Positions 25,113 through 33,781 of a DNA stretch of 57,119 nt are shown here, one piece after another. Position 1 is the stretch's first letter. Every line of letters begins with the position of its first letter. Made by a program: the position numbers and the translations under genes. Below the pieces are notes generated by a model. The model made no database searches, was not told the origin of the DNA, and saw only the letters and a list, made by a program, of their open reading frames with translations. Origin of the DNA: Austwickia sp. TVS 96-490-7B (lineage in GTDB: Bacteria; Actinomycetota; Actinomycetes; Actinomycetales; Dermatophilaceae); contig NZ_JAHPZL010000020.1 of the NCBI RefSeq assembly GCF_019331795.1, positions 1-57,119 of the forward strand. Reading direction: 5' to 3'.

Positions 25113-27467
25113 GTGACGGATCTGGCTCGCGGGACTGCGGTGTGCAGAAAGGGCTCGTCAGTGGTGGACTCGGGTGGAGCGACAGGAACGTCGGCGCCAG
25201 GAGCGGGGGCGATGTCCCCGTTAGGAGGCGGCGACCCAGGTGTCGCTGCCTCCGCGGGACCTGGCAGTGAGGAATCCGTCCCAGGCGGAGCGCCTTCTGC
25301 TGAGCCGGTTCAGCGGGCAGGCGTGCTGCACGCTGTGGTACGTCGACTGCGCTCCTGGGGTGGGGCGATCCGGCAGACGGTGCGGCAGGGAGTGGGCCGG
25401 TGTGCTGGATGGCTCACCCACCGGTGGCGATCGAGCCTGGAGTTTCGGGTGGTGGCGACCACAGTCTTTCTGTGCCTGGTCGTGATGGGGTTGTTGCAGA
25501 CCTTCCTCTATCAGCGGATCGCCGACGGCTTAGCCCAGGACCGATTGGCATCGGCAAAGGAGGACGCGATCGCCGGGACGCAGCAGATCCAGAGCAAGCT
25601 TGATAAGACTGACAAGACGGATCTGGAGAGCATCCGGCAACTGTGCTACGACCTGATCAGCCAGCAGGAGTCCCAGCGTGGGGAAAACGCCCGCGAGTTG
25701 ATTCTGACCAAGTCGCAGCGCAAAGAGGCCAAGGATGCCAGCCTGCCGACCCTCGATACCGGAATTGATCCGTCGATTGTGACTCCGGAGATGCGGGATC
25801 GGTTAGCCAAAGACGGCTCTCATCAGGTGGTCGCCTTTGTCACCTTGCCGCGAGCGGGCAGCGATATCCCTGCGGTGTTGGTGGGGTCGTTAGTGCGGGT
25901 CCCTGAAGCCGGGACGTACGAGCTGTATTACGTCTACCCGATGGACGCTCAGGAGCAGATCCTCGGGATGGTGTTGCGCACCTTCTTGTTGGGGGTCTTC
26001 ATCTTCGCGGTGCTGATCGGGTTGATTTCGTACGTCGTGACCCGGCTGGTCGTCGACCCGGTGCGAGAGGCTGCAGTGGTTGCGGAGCGTCTCGCCAAGG
26101 GACGGCTCAACGAGCGGCTCTACATCAAAGGCGAGGATGACCTGGCGACTCTGGGCACCGCGTTCAACCGGATGGCAGACACCTTGCAGGCCCAGATCTC
26201 CAGGTTGGAGGACTTGTCTGCGGTGCAGCAGCGCTTCGTCTCCGACGTCTCCCACGAGCTGCGCACCCCGCTGACGACCATTCGAATGGCGTCGGAGGTG
26301 ATTTTTGATAGTCGAGAAGAGTTTCCGCCGGTGTCGCGTCGATCCACCGAAATCCTGCACGGTGAGGTGGAACGTTTCGAAGAGCTTCTCACCGACTTGT
26401 TGGAGATCAGTAGGTTTGATGCCGGTGCGGCGGCGTTGGATCGGGACAACGTAGATGTGCGGGTGGTCGTAGAACGTGTCCTGGCGGGCACCAGCGAACT
26501 GGCCCGGCATCGGGGCAGTGACATGGTCTTGATCGCCCCAGATACCCCGGTGCGTGCTGAGATGGATCCTCGTCGTGTGGAACGCATCGTGCGCAACCTT
26601 GTCGTCAACGCCGTGGAGCATGGTGAGGGCGAGCCGATTCGTGTTGAGATCGCCGGGAACGACACAGCGGTGGCTATCGCGGTGCGGGACCAGGGGATTG
26701 GACTCAAGCCTGGGGAGTCGGATCTGGTGTTCACTCGGTTCTGGCGCGCAGATCCCGCCCGGAAACGCACCACTGGTGGCACTGGTCTGGGGCTGGCGAT
26801 TTCATTGGAGGACGCCCGGCTGCACGATGGCTGGTTGCAGGCGTGGGGTGAACCAGGGCGAGGGTCACGATTCCGGCTCACCCTGCCTCGAGTTGCCGGT
26901 CGTCCTATCGGTTACTCCCCGCTCGTCCTCGCCGATCCAGACCCCGATGGACACAGTGAGGACGGATCCTCGGCGGGCGAGCCCATCAGCGCTGGAAAGG
27001 ATCCCGCGACTGGTTCCCTGCCGCAGGTTCCCGAGTTAGGTCGTGATGCCAGGACGGCCTCCTCCAGCGTCCCAGCAGCTTCGACGACCCCTGGTGTGGA
27101 GCCACTCCAGCCCGACCTGGCATCGCCAGCGCCTGCCGGGGCCTCCGCGGTCGTGTCCACCGAGGTTCCTGCCGACACCAGTCCTGCTGACAGCGCCAGC
27201 AGCAGCGAAGCTGCCCCTCAGGAAGAGGTGACCGATCCGGTCCTACCAGAGATTGTCGAGGACGACCTTGACGAGGAAATTGACGAACTCGACCGGATGC
27301 CGACGGACGAGGAACTCGCCGAGATCGAGTTGATGGAACGGCAAGCCGAGGAAGCTCGCCGCCGTGAACGTGCCCACTTCGGGCACGACGATCAGTCCGG
27401 ATCCACCGGCTCCGAGCTGGGGATGGCGGCCCCAGATCGCCAGGAGGAACGAGGCACTCACCGATGA
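25113..27467 (+). CDS. mtrB: Sensor histidine kinase MtrB with long N- and C-terminal tails
   Basis: The protein has 784 residues in the longest frame, against about 560 in mycobacterial MtrB. Two membrane helices (residues ~112-130 and ~285-305) flank an extracellular sensor. HAMP, HisKA (SDVSHELRTPLTTIRM, His near 380) and HATPase (RNLVVNAVEHGEGE, TGLGLAI) follow. Residues 1-100 are Gly/Ser/Ala-rich, and residues ~600-784 are an acidic, low-complexity tail ending in charged helices (EELAEIELMERQAEEARRRE). MtrB phosphorylates MtrA. A GTG at 25161 with GAAAGG upstream is an equally good start. The stop overlaps lpqB as ATGA. Confidence 0.92.
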   Translation: MTDLARGTAVCRKGSSVVDSGGATGTSAPGAGAMSPLGGGDPGVAASAGPGSEESVPGGAPSAEPVQRAGVLHAVVRRLRSWGGAIRQTVRQGVGRCAGWLTHRWRSSLEFRVVATTVFLCLVVMGLLQTFLYQRIADGLAQDRLASAKEDAIAGTQQIQSKLDKTDKTDLESIRQLCYDLISQQESQRGENARELILTKSQRKEAKDASLPTLDTGIDPSIVTPEMRDRLAKDGSHQVVAFVTLPRAGSDIPAVLVGSLVRVPEAGTYELYYVYPMDAQEQILGMVLRTFLLGVFIFAVLIGLISYVVTRLVVDPVREAAVVAERLAKGRLNERLYIKGEDDLATLGTAFNRMADTLQAQISRLEDLSAVQQRFVSDVSHELRTPLTTIRMASEVIFDSREEFPPVSRRSTEILHGEVERFEELLTDLLEISRFDAGAAALDRDNVDVRVVVERVLAGTSELARHRGSDMVLIAPDTPVRAEMDPRRVERIVRNLVVNAVEHGEGEPIRVEIAGNDTAVAIAVRDQGIGLKPGESDLVFTRFWRADPARKRTTGGTGLGLAISLEDARLHDGWLQAWGEPGRGSRFRLTLPRVAGRPIGYSPLVLADPDPDGHSEDGSSAGEPISAGKDPATGSLPQVPELGRDARTASSSVPAASTTPGVEPLQPDLASPAPAGASAVVSTEVPADTSPADSASSSEAAPQEEVTDPVLPEIVEDDLDEEIDELDRMPTDEELAEIELMERQAEEARRRERAHFGHDDQSGSTGSELGMAAPDRQEERGTHR

Positions 27468-29314
27468 GGCACACATCTCCGACGCGAGCCGCCCAGATCG
27501 GACGGCGTACCCGCCCGATGTGGGAGACATGGCGTCGTCGGGGAGTTGCTGCGGTGCTGGCTCTGGGGGTGGTGACGGCGACGACTGGGTGCGCTGGGTT
27601 GCCAGATCGGAGCGAGCCCATGCAAGGCAACCAAGTGGGCGCCCCGATCATGCCGCCGGTCCGGCAGCATCTCCCGGGCCCAGCAGATGGTGCCGGACCT
27701 GAGTCCATCGTTTTCGGTTTTGTTACCGCCGGGTCAGCCACGACTGACGACTACAGTGCAGCTCGCCACTATCTCACTGGTGCCCTCCCTGACAGCTGGG
27801 CTCCTCGTTCTCGGACTGTCCAGATCTTTGCTACTGATAATTCGCTGTCTGCGCAGCGACTCTCCACTGACGATTCCACGGTCACGATTCGACTGACTGG
27901 GGCGATGGCTGCAACCGTGGATGCCGACGGCCGCTACCACGAGCTTCCGGCTCCACGGCAGCACACCGCTGATTTTCGGCTGACAAAAACCAACGGTCAG
28001 TGGCGGATCGCTCACCTTCCCGACGATTTTGGGATCTGGCTCGACGCCTTTTATTTCAACCGGACCTATCAGCCTTTCCTTGTGCAATACAGTGCACCTT
28101 CGGCGCGCACTCTCATCCCGGACCGCCGTTTCTTCCCGGTCACCCAATCCCTGTCAACCTCGTTGGCCCGCGCTCTGCTCGAACCTGTCCCGGACTATCT
28201 GCGTGGCGCTGTCACCACTGGTTTCCCCGACTCCACCCGACTGTCCGTGGATGCGGTCACGGTTAACGGGGGCACCGCACAGGTTGATCTGACCTCCGCT
28301 GCGCTGGGGTCGGGCGCTGAAGAGCGGCGAGCTGCTCTCGCTCAGGCGGTGGCCACCCTCACTCAGGCGACCGCTGTCACCCAGGTGAGTCTGCAAGTTG
28401 ACGGTCGACCGCTGGCAGTGGTCGGTGCCCCAGGTGAGCCACGAGAAGCCTCTGAATTGGGTTATACCACCGCTCCAGAAAAAGCCACCGACCAAGTCGT
28501 CGTGAGACAGGGCGCGGCGTTGATTCCGATGTCAGCCAATGCCTTACGCGCTGGTGTGCCGCTGCCCCCTGGAGGTTCACTGCCGTCCATCAACAGCGGT
28601 TTCAGCGAGATGTCCATCGCCCCCGACCTGAAGGACATCGCGGCGACCTCCTCCGACGGCCGCGGAATGTTGCGATGGCGTCAGGATCCGACCAGCGGTG
28701 CCACCACGTCGACTGTCCTTCCTGCCTTCGGCACCGGACTGGTCCGGCCGTCCTATGACGCGAAAGGGTCGTTGTGGACGGCAGGCGTCGATCCGCACGG
28801 TGCCTCGATGATCTGGGTGGTGGATACGCGCGGCGAGGTGAGTCAGGCGCTGCCCCGGCCGCTGTCCACGCCGTGGTTGTCTGGTCGGGCGGTCAGTGCT
28901 ATCGCCGCAGCCACTGACGGCCAGCGGCTCGCGGTGATCATGAAGGATTCCGCGGGCCGCACCACCATTGGGGTGTGTGGTGTGTTGCGGGGACCAGATG
29001 ACCGGCCGACCGGTTTGACTGCCCCGCTGATGATTGGGGGCTCAATCGTCTCGGCGACGTCGGTGACCTGGCAGTCGGCCTACCAACTGGCTGTCCTCGG
29101 CAAGTTGAACCGCAACGCTGAGCCTCGACCGTTGACGATCGGTCTGGACGGGCGCACTGACGGGGCAGACCTTCCCGTTGTTCAGGGAGCGGTGTCCGTC
29201 CTGGCTCTCGGATCCGGACGGTTGGGCGTGGTGACGAACCAGGGGCGTCTCTGGCTGTCGGTGGCGGGTGGCTGGCAGGACACACTCGCAGCCACTGACG
29301 CCGTAGCGCCCTAA
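27464..29314 (+). CDS. lpqB: Lipoprotein LpqB
   Basis: The protein has 616 residues. A signal peptide ends in a lipobox-like TATTGC (Cys43). A GerMN domain (residues ~60-320, SLSTSLARALLEPVPDYLRGAVTTGFP) and a C-terminal beta-propeller-like region follow. LpqB acts with MtrB at the membrane to tune MtrA signalling in mycobacteria. The ATG overlaps the mtrB stop by 4 nt. An internal ATG at 27518 is a possible alternative start that still precedes the signal helix. Confidence 0.92.
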   Translation: MRHTSPTRAAQIGRRTRPMWETWRRRGVAAVLALGVVTATTGCAGLPDRSEPMQGNQVGAPIMPPVRQHLPGPADGAGPESIVFGFVTAGSATTDDYSAARHYLTGALPDSWAPRSRTVQIFATDNSLSAQRLSTDDSTVTIRLTGAMAATVDADGRYHELPAPRQHTADFRLTKTNGQWRIAHLPDDFGIWLDAFYFNRTYQPFLVQYSAPSARTLIPDRRFFPVTQSLSTSLARALLEPVPDYLRGAVTTGFPDSTRLSVDAVTVNGGTAQVDLTSAALGSGAEERRAALAQAVATLTQATAVTQVSLQVDGRPLAVVGAPGEPREASELGYTTAPEKATDQVVVRQGAALIPMSANALRAGVPLPPGGSLPSINSGFSEMSIAPDLKDIAATSSDGRGMLRWRQDPTSGATTSTVLPAFGTGLVRPSYDAKGSLWTAGVDPHGASMIWVVDTRGEVSQALPRPLSTPWLSGRAVSAIAAATDGQRLAVIMKDSAGRTTIGVCGVLRGPDDRPTGLTAPLMIGGSIVSATSVTWQSAYQLAVLGKLNRNAEPRPLTIGLDGRTDGADLPVVQGAVSVLALGSGRLGVVTNQGRLWLSVAGGWQDTLAATDAVAP

Positions 29315-29322
29315 CCCTGTAT

Positions 29323-29509
29323 ACAGTCGCAGCGTCCACACCCCCTATCGGTATCCGGGGGCGTCCACAACGGTGTTATCGACGCGGCATGGACATGACA
29401 CCGATGACACCACACTGGGTCGATGAGATGGGCCGAACCGTTCAGCCAGGCCTGGGATTTGGTCTTTCCGGTGCGATGCGGAGGCTGCGGTGGGCCGGGC
29501 GGACACTGG
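29323..29509 (+). repeat. Direct repeat copy 1 (comF 5' region, left)
   Basis: 187 nt matching 31898-32084 at a constant offset of 2575 nt with no gaps and about five mismatches, nearly all A in this copy against G in the other. It covers the comF upstream region and the first 29 codons. It starts 8 nt after the lpqB stop codon. Confidence 0.92.
29423..29509 (+). pseudogene. comF 5' stub (truncated duplicate)
   Basis: The first 29 codons of comF, starting ATGAGATGGGCC, identical in protein to the intact copy at 31998 up to GGPGG. After 29509 the homology stops; the frame runs to 29734 with an unrelated tail and lacks the rest of the zinc site and the PRPP motif. It is a remnant of the duplication that flanks the MFS segment. 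Confidence 0.8.
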
Positions 29510-29971
29510 ACCCCCAACAGCTCGGCGACGCAAATCATCGCAGCCCATTCCTACCCACCCGCGGTACCGGTCCCGGCGACCATCCGCACCGCCCAACTCA
29601 AGTCCTGGAGCCTTTTCGAAGTGGCATCCAATATCGCTGCAGGTCGAGGAGTGAGGCTTCGCAACGAAGCTGGTCAAGGCGCTGTGGCTACCAGCTCCAC
29701 TAGTTGGCATCGCTGCAGTTCAGGCACGACATGAAAAGGCTCTTGGTGCGTGCTACGCAACTACCGCGGCGGTCCCGCGCGCCTAGGCACCATCGCCGCC
29801 GTAAGACTCATCCGCGCAGGTCAGGCCGCTAAAAGAAAAAGACCCCAGTGATGGCAACCGTAGAAACACTTACCTAATTTGACTTTATCGGCATATCAAA
29901 TGACGTCGACTGGGCAACTTAAATCATGGATTTTACACTTTCAACTGGGTACTTAGTAATCGCCGCGAATA

Positions 29972-31306
29972 TCATTCTTCACAGATTGCCGAAGAAGCAG
30001 TTGAGCTTCCTGATATCGTATCGCCTTGTTGGACCGTTGCGTTGCGTAGCTGTGGATTCACCAGAGCTGCGAACGTGATAAGAGCGAGGAGGCCGCTGGC
30101 GAGAATGAAGGTGAGGGTGATGCCAAGGAAATCAGCAGCCTGGCCGAAGAGGATCATTGACACGGGTGCTAACCCAACAGTAGAGAAGCCGACGAGGCTC
30201 ATCACGCGACCAAGATAAACTTCGGGGCAGCGTGCTTGTACCGTCCCTAGAAGGAGAGCGCTGGCAGGCCCCATGGTGATACCTAGAGCTGCGGTGCTAG
30301 CGATCGCGGCCGCTTGACTAGTTGAACAACCGATGCCTCCCAGGGTGGCGCTGCCGAGTGCGGTCCACACGAGCCCTGCCCTGACTGGCCGGGCCGCCGC
30401 GGGAAGAGCTGAAATAAGAAGTGCTCCGATGACTGCACCGGCGGCGAATGCGGCCATCAGTAGTCCAAAGCCCTGCGGCCCCCAAGACTGATAGTGAGAC
30501 AGCTGGGCTACACCCACGTTCAAAGCGCCTGCCAAGACGAGGTTCATTGCCGTGACGGTCACCAGTACGCCTCGGATGACAACGTCGACCCAAGCGAATC
30601 GCCAACCTTCCATAACCGACTGTCGGGAAGAGCATATCTTTAAGCTCTGTGCGCGCCCCTGGCCATCGCGAACATCTCCGGCTGCAAACTGCACGGACGT
30701 ACTTTGAGTGTCTTCAGGAACTGATCTGAGAATAAAGAAGGCCAGGCAAAACAAGGCCACATCCATCACTAGGATCCAGACAAGCCCACCAATAGCAACA
30801 AGTACACCGCCCAGTGGCGAGGCAACGACCGATACGGCACGCTGCACCGTCTGCACCAGCCCCTGCCCGGCCGCGAGCTTCTCGGGGCGGAGCAACCTTG
30901 GGGGCAGCGATCCCAGTGCTGGCATGTGAAGAGCGTCAATGACGCCGAACAAAGCTCCCACGACGAGGAGCAGCCCCAAGCCAGGGTGAGATATCGCCAG
31001 TACAATTCCGGCGACGGCCATGATGAAGGCCCGCGCAGCGTCACTACCTAGAGTCACTCGGCGCGCCCCCCAGCGATCGACAAGGCGACCAGCAGGCAGG
31101 ATCAGCACTGCGCGAGGCAGGGACGCCGAGGCCATGACCCACGACATCTTCCGAGAGTCACCGAGCTGGCTTGCAGCCCACGCCAACGCCACAAACCAGG
31201 CCTGTGATCCCAGGAGAGACAAGCCCATTCCAGTCAGATAGGTCGCAAACCGGCGCCATTCGGAAGATTGTCGTAGAATCCACCCATTTTTAATGGATAC
31301 TTTCAT
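29972..31306 (-). CDS. MFS transporter, probable drug or metabolite exporter
   Basis: The protein has 444 residues with about twelve membrane helices. The motif-A-like PAGRLVDRWGARRV is at residues ~57-70, and the central loop (residues ~190-220) is hydrophilic. It resembles the MFS_3/enterobactin-exporter-like group of efflux proteins. ATG 31306 is preferred: a perfect TATAAT lies 7 nt upstream, giving a leaderless transcript; GTG 31324 and ATG 31315 would lie upstream of or inside that element. The gene sits alone on the minus strand inside the insert and ends near 29972. The cargo is unknown. Confidence 0.83.
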   Translation of the reverse strand: MKVSIKNGWILRQSSEWRRFATYLTGMGLSLLGSQAWFVALAWAASQLGDSRKMSWVMASASLPRAVLILPAGRLVDRWGARRVTLGSDAARAFIMAVAGIVLAISHPGLGLLLVVGALFGVIDALHMPALGSLPPRLLRPEKLAAGQGLVQTVQRAVSVVASPLGGVLVAIGGLVWILVMDVALFCLAFFILRSVPEDTQSTSVQFAAGDVRDGQGRAQSLKICSSRQSVMEGWRFAWVDVVIRGVLVTVTAMNLVLAGALNVGVAQLSHYQSWGPQGFGLLMAAFAAGAVIGALLISALPAAARPVRAGLVWTALGSATLGGIGCSTSQAAAIASTAALGITMGPASALLLGTVQARCPEVYLGRVMSLVGFSTVGLAPVSMILFGQAADFLGITLTFILASGLLALITFAALVNPQLRNATVQQGDTISGSSTASSAICEE

Positions 31307-31313
31307 AGTTATC

Positions 31314-31319
31314 ATTATA
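31314..31319 (-). promoter_or_regulatory. TATAAT -10 element of the MFS gene
   Basis: A perfect TATAAT on the minus strand, 7 nt before ATG 31306. No clear -35 hexamer was found. It is unlike the TAGNNT elements of neighbouring core genes, which fits a different origin. Confidence 0.5.
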
Positions 31320-31870
31320 TGCACTTTGTTAACTGCCCAGGTAAGGGGGCTCTAGGACTATCGGCGAGCTAAATCGCAATAGCGCAGGTGGGGTGCAAGA
31401 TGGACGCTCCACTCGTGCGGCCTAGGGGTAATGGCACAAGAGAAATGTTATCCATTAACCATGCGGGGACACCACATTTATCACGGCTGCCTCTGCGCTT
31501 TTTTGGGCAACCTGCAGAGTGTCGTCCACGTGCGTCAGCCTAGGAATCGCCCCATGAGGACAGAATTGCAGATCTGGAACACAGGGACGGCCAGTCCGAG
31601 TCCCATCTTCAACCCATGAATCGAATCGTCCAGCAGGGTGTCGTGGAGTAAGATTGAGAGTCAGAACCTACTCCAGGGATCGCGACGGATTGAGTGACGT
31701 AGAAAGAGGGTTCCTCGGTACAGGTGACGATGCGCCTATGAGTGGCGATAACTTCGCTGTACTCATTTATGGCAGTACGGCATGTTGCCTTGGGTGCGGG
31801 AGGAAATATGGAATCTTGAATTCCAAGAGAGTGCATCTCCTTAGTCATCGCGGGACATGCGATGGCCCGT

Positions 31871-31902
31871 ACTGTGGCAGCCCCGGCCGGGGCTGCCACA
31901 GT
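31871..31902. terminator. 32-nt perfect palindrome upstream of comF
   Basis: ACTGTGGCAGCCCCGG followed at once by its exact reverse complement (16 bp per arm, no loop). It overlaps the start of repeat copy 2. The equivalent spot after lpqB (29318-29326) has only CTGTATACAG, as if the middle of the same hairpin had been lost. It was probably the lpqB terminator before the rearrangement. Confidence 0.65.
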
Positions 31903-32084
31903 CGCAGCGTCCACACCCCCTATCGGTATCCGGGGGCGTCCACAACGGTGTTGTCGACGCGGCGTGGACATGACGCCGATGACGCCACACTGGGTCGATG
32001 AGATGGGCCGAACCGTTCAGCCAGGCCTGGGATTTGGTCTTTCCGGTGCGATGCGGAGGCTGCGGTGGGCCGGGCGGACCCTGG
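31898..32084 (+). repeat. Direct repeat copy 2 (comF 5' region, right)
   Basis: The right-hand copy of the 187-nt repeat. It continues into the intact comF gene, whereas copy 1 does not. Confidence 0.92.
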
Positions 32085-32741
32085 TGCGCGTGCTGTCGTG
32101 CAGAGACGATCGTCACCGCTTGGCCGGGCGGGGCTAGTCGAGTTCAACCTCGACCTGTACCAATTGGTTTTCCGCCGACCTGGTCGCACACCGCGTACGC
32201 CGGTCCGCTGCGGCAGGCGATGAGCGCGTACAAGGACCACGACCGGCGTGACCTGGCGCCGATCCTGGCCGATGCTCTGGCGCATTCCCTGATTGGGGCG
32301 ATCACTGCTCTGGCTGAGCACAGCCACACCTCATGGTCTCAGTTGCAGGTGGACGTGGTGCCGATCCCTTCCAGCGCCGCGGCGCGACGGCGACGGGGTG
32401 ATGCTCCCCTGGAGCGGGTCGCTGAGCTGGCCTGCGCAGCCATTACGATGGCCGATCCGATGCTTCCGGGGCCGCGAGTCACCTGCCGTCCCCGGACACT
32501 GCGTTTGATCCGCAGGGTCGCCGATCAAGCCGGATTGGACAGTTCCGGACGCGCCGCTAACCTCGCCGGAGCTTTCGCCGTACGTCGGGTGGCGGAAGCT
32601 GACCTGGTCATCCTCGTCGACGACGTCCTGACCACCGGGGCCACTCTGACGGAGGCGACTCGCTGTCTCCGGATGGGGACACGCGCCGTGGTGGGGGCCG
32701 CGGTGGTGGCAGCTACTGCCCGCCGCGGCTCTTCCTGTTGA
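31998..32741 (+). CDS. comF: ComF family protein (phosphoribosyltransferase-like)
   Basis: The protein has 247 residues. A zinc-ribbon-like start, RCGGCGGPGGPWCACC, and the PRPP-binding motif VILVDDVLTTGATLTEA near the C-terminus define the family. ComF is needed for DNA uptake in competent bacteria; in actinobacteria its role is unproven. The conserved order lpqB-comF-hpf-secA supports orthology with the Rv3242c type. The gene's start region is duplicated upstream. No good Shine-Dalgarno precedes the ATG. Confidence 0.87.
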   Translation: MRWAEPFSQAWDLVFPVRCGGCGGPGGPWCACCRAETIVTAWPGGASRVQPRPVPIGFPPTWSHTAYAGPLRQAMSAYKDHDRRDLAPILADALAHSLIGAITALAEHSHTSWSQLQVDVVPIPSSAAARRRRGDAPLERVAELACAAITMADPMLPGPRVTCRPRTLRLIRRVADQAGLDSSGRAANLAGAFAVRRVAEADLVILVDDVLTTGATLTEATRCLRMGTRAVVGAAVVAATARRGSSC

Positions 32742-32861
32742 ATCAGTGACTGGGCAGGTCAAGGCCGTGTCGTGGGCGAGAGGTTGAGGGGTGCGCCAAG
32801 CGTGTTCACAGCGAACGGGCTGGTCGGACACAGCTGGGTGAACTAAAGTCTGACTATGGAA

Positions 32862-32905
32862 GGACATCCCGCACACCGGCCCTGGGTCGGAGTCGCGGGA
32901 TGTCC
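32862..32905 (+). terminator. Hairpin between comF and hpf
   Basis: GGACATCCCGC (32862-32872) pairs perfectly with GCGGGATGTCC (32895-32905), 11 bp with a 22-nt loop, followed by TGTTTC. It is most likely the comF terminator, though it could act in an hpf leader. hpf must be transcribed from a start between here and 33000, or read through the hairpin. Confidence 0.6.
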
Positions 32906-32999
32906 TGTTTCAAGGGCGATCAGAGAAGGAGGAACGTCGGCGACCCTACGACGCCGCCCCTAGCCCTCGTCAGTGCACAGCCTCATGCAGGAGGTCACC

Positions 33000-33629
33000 A
33001 TGGAGATCACCGTCACCGGCCGTCACGTCCAGGTTTCGGACCGATTCCGTCAACTGCTCACCGACAAGCTCGGAAAGGTCGAGCAATTTGCTCCCCGCAC
33101 CCAACGTGTCGACGTCGTCGTCAGTCACGAGGCCAGCAAGGCTGCGCCCAAGGGGAGCGAGCGTGTCGAGATCACCTGCATCGCCAAAGGTCCGGTCATT
33201 CGCGCCGAGGCCTATTCAGATGACAAATACACGGCCATGGATCTCGCGGTGCAAAAACTCACCGAGCGACTACGCCGCGCCGGGGATCGCAGAAAAGTAC
33301 GTCGACGCGGACCTGATCTCGACGAGGCGACCGCCGATCTCGAGGTCGCCGCGCTCGGGGGTTCAGGCCGGGTCGCAGCCGAGCCTGAGCCGGCCAGCGA
33401 GGCCGACCGGATCGACGCCAAACTCGGGACCCAGGGTGATTCTCCGGTGCAGGTTCGGGAGAAAGTTCACGAAGCGATCCCGATGTCATTGGATCAGGCT
33501 TTGTATGAGATGGAACTGGTCGGGCACGACTTCTTCTTGTTCATCGACAAAGATTCCGACCGGCCTAGCGTCGTCTATCGCCGCCGCGGGTGGGATTACG
33601 GTGTGATTTCGCTGGCTGTCCCCGAGTGA
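33000..33629 (+). CDS. hpf: Ribosome hibernation promoting factor, long form
   Basis: The protein has 209 residues. The N-terminal HPF/RaiA domain (MEITVTGRHVQVSDRFRQLL, then AYSDDKYTAMDLAVQKLTERL) binds the 30S decoding centre, and the C-terminal domain (IPMSLDQALYEMELVGHDFFLFIDKD...) dimerises 70S particles into 100S. The long form is typical of Gram-positives. GGAGG lies 7 nt before ATG 33000; ATG 32985 is in frame but lacks such a site. Confidence 0.95.
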   Translation: MEITVTGRHVQVSDRFRQLLTDKLGKVEQFAPRTQRVDVVVSHEASKAAPKGSERVEITCIAKGPVIRAEAYSDDKYTAMDLAVQKLTERLRRAGDRRKVRRRGPDLDEATADLEVAALGGSGRVAAEPEPASEADRIDAKLGTQGDSPVQVREKVHEAIPMSLDQALYEMELVGHDFFLFIDKDSDRPSVVYRRRGWDYGVISLAVPE

Positions 33630-33644
33630 CGTCGTCACCCTCAG

Positions 33645-33686
33645 TGGAGGGCTCGGTCCCGGTGAGTGCCGGGGCCGAGCCCTCCA
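33645..33686 (+). terminator. Hairpin after hpf
   Basis: TGGAGGGCTCGG (33645-33656) pairs with CCGAGCCCTCCA (33675-33686), 12 bp, with a further CCCGG/CCGGG inner stem. No T tract is seen. Confidence 0.7.
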
Positions 33687-33781
33687 CCGTTGATGCACCA
33701 CCGAGATTGAAGCTGAAGTCCACCGCATAGATCGCTGGGCGGCGCCGGGAGCGCACCCGTCCAGGACGGGCGCGTGACATC

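Larger units (their letters stand above)
29510..31897. other. Foreign-looking insert between lpqB and comF
   Basis: About 2.4 kb between the two repeat copies. It is visibly AT-richer than its surroundings at 29870-30000 and 31290-31860. The only clear gene is the MFS transporter. 29510-29870 holds short open frames that look like gene debris without recognisable family. 31325-31870 (about 550 nt) has no gene I can support. No transposase or integrase was seen. Confidence 0.65.

Noticed and set aside
25890-26621. 243-codon antisense frame inside mtrB
   Set aside because: Histidine/glutamine-rich shadow opposite the kinase domain.
29423-29734. comF-like ORF of 103 codons after lpqB
   Set aside because: Only the first 29 codons are comF; the remainder is unrelated and lacks the PRPP site. 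Treated as a stub, not a functional gene.
31431-31619. 62-codon ORF in the insert downstream of the MFS promoter
   Set aside because: No Shine-Dalgarno, no domain, and AT-rich surroundings with many stops in other frames; not supported.
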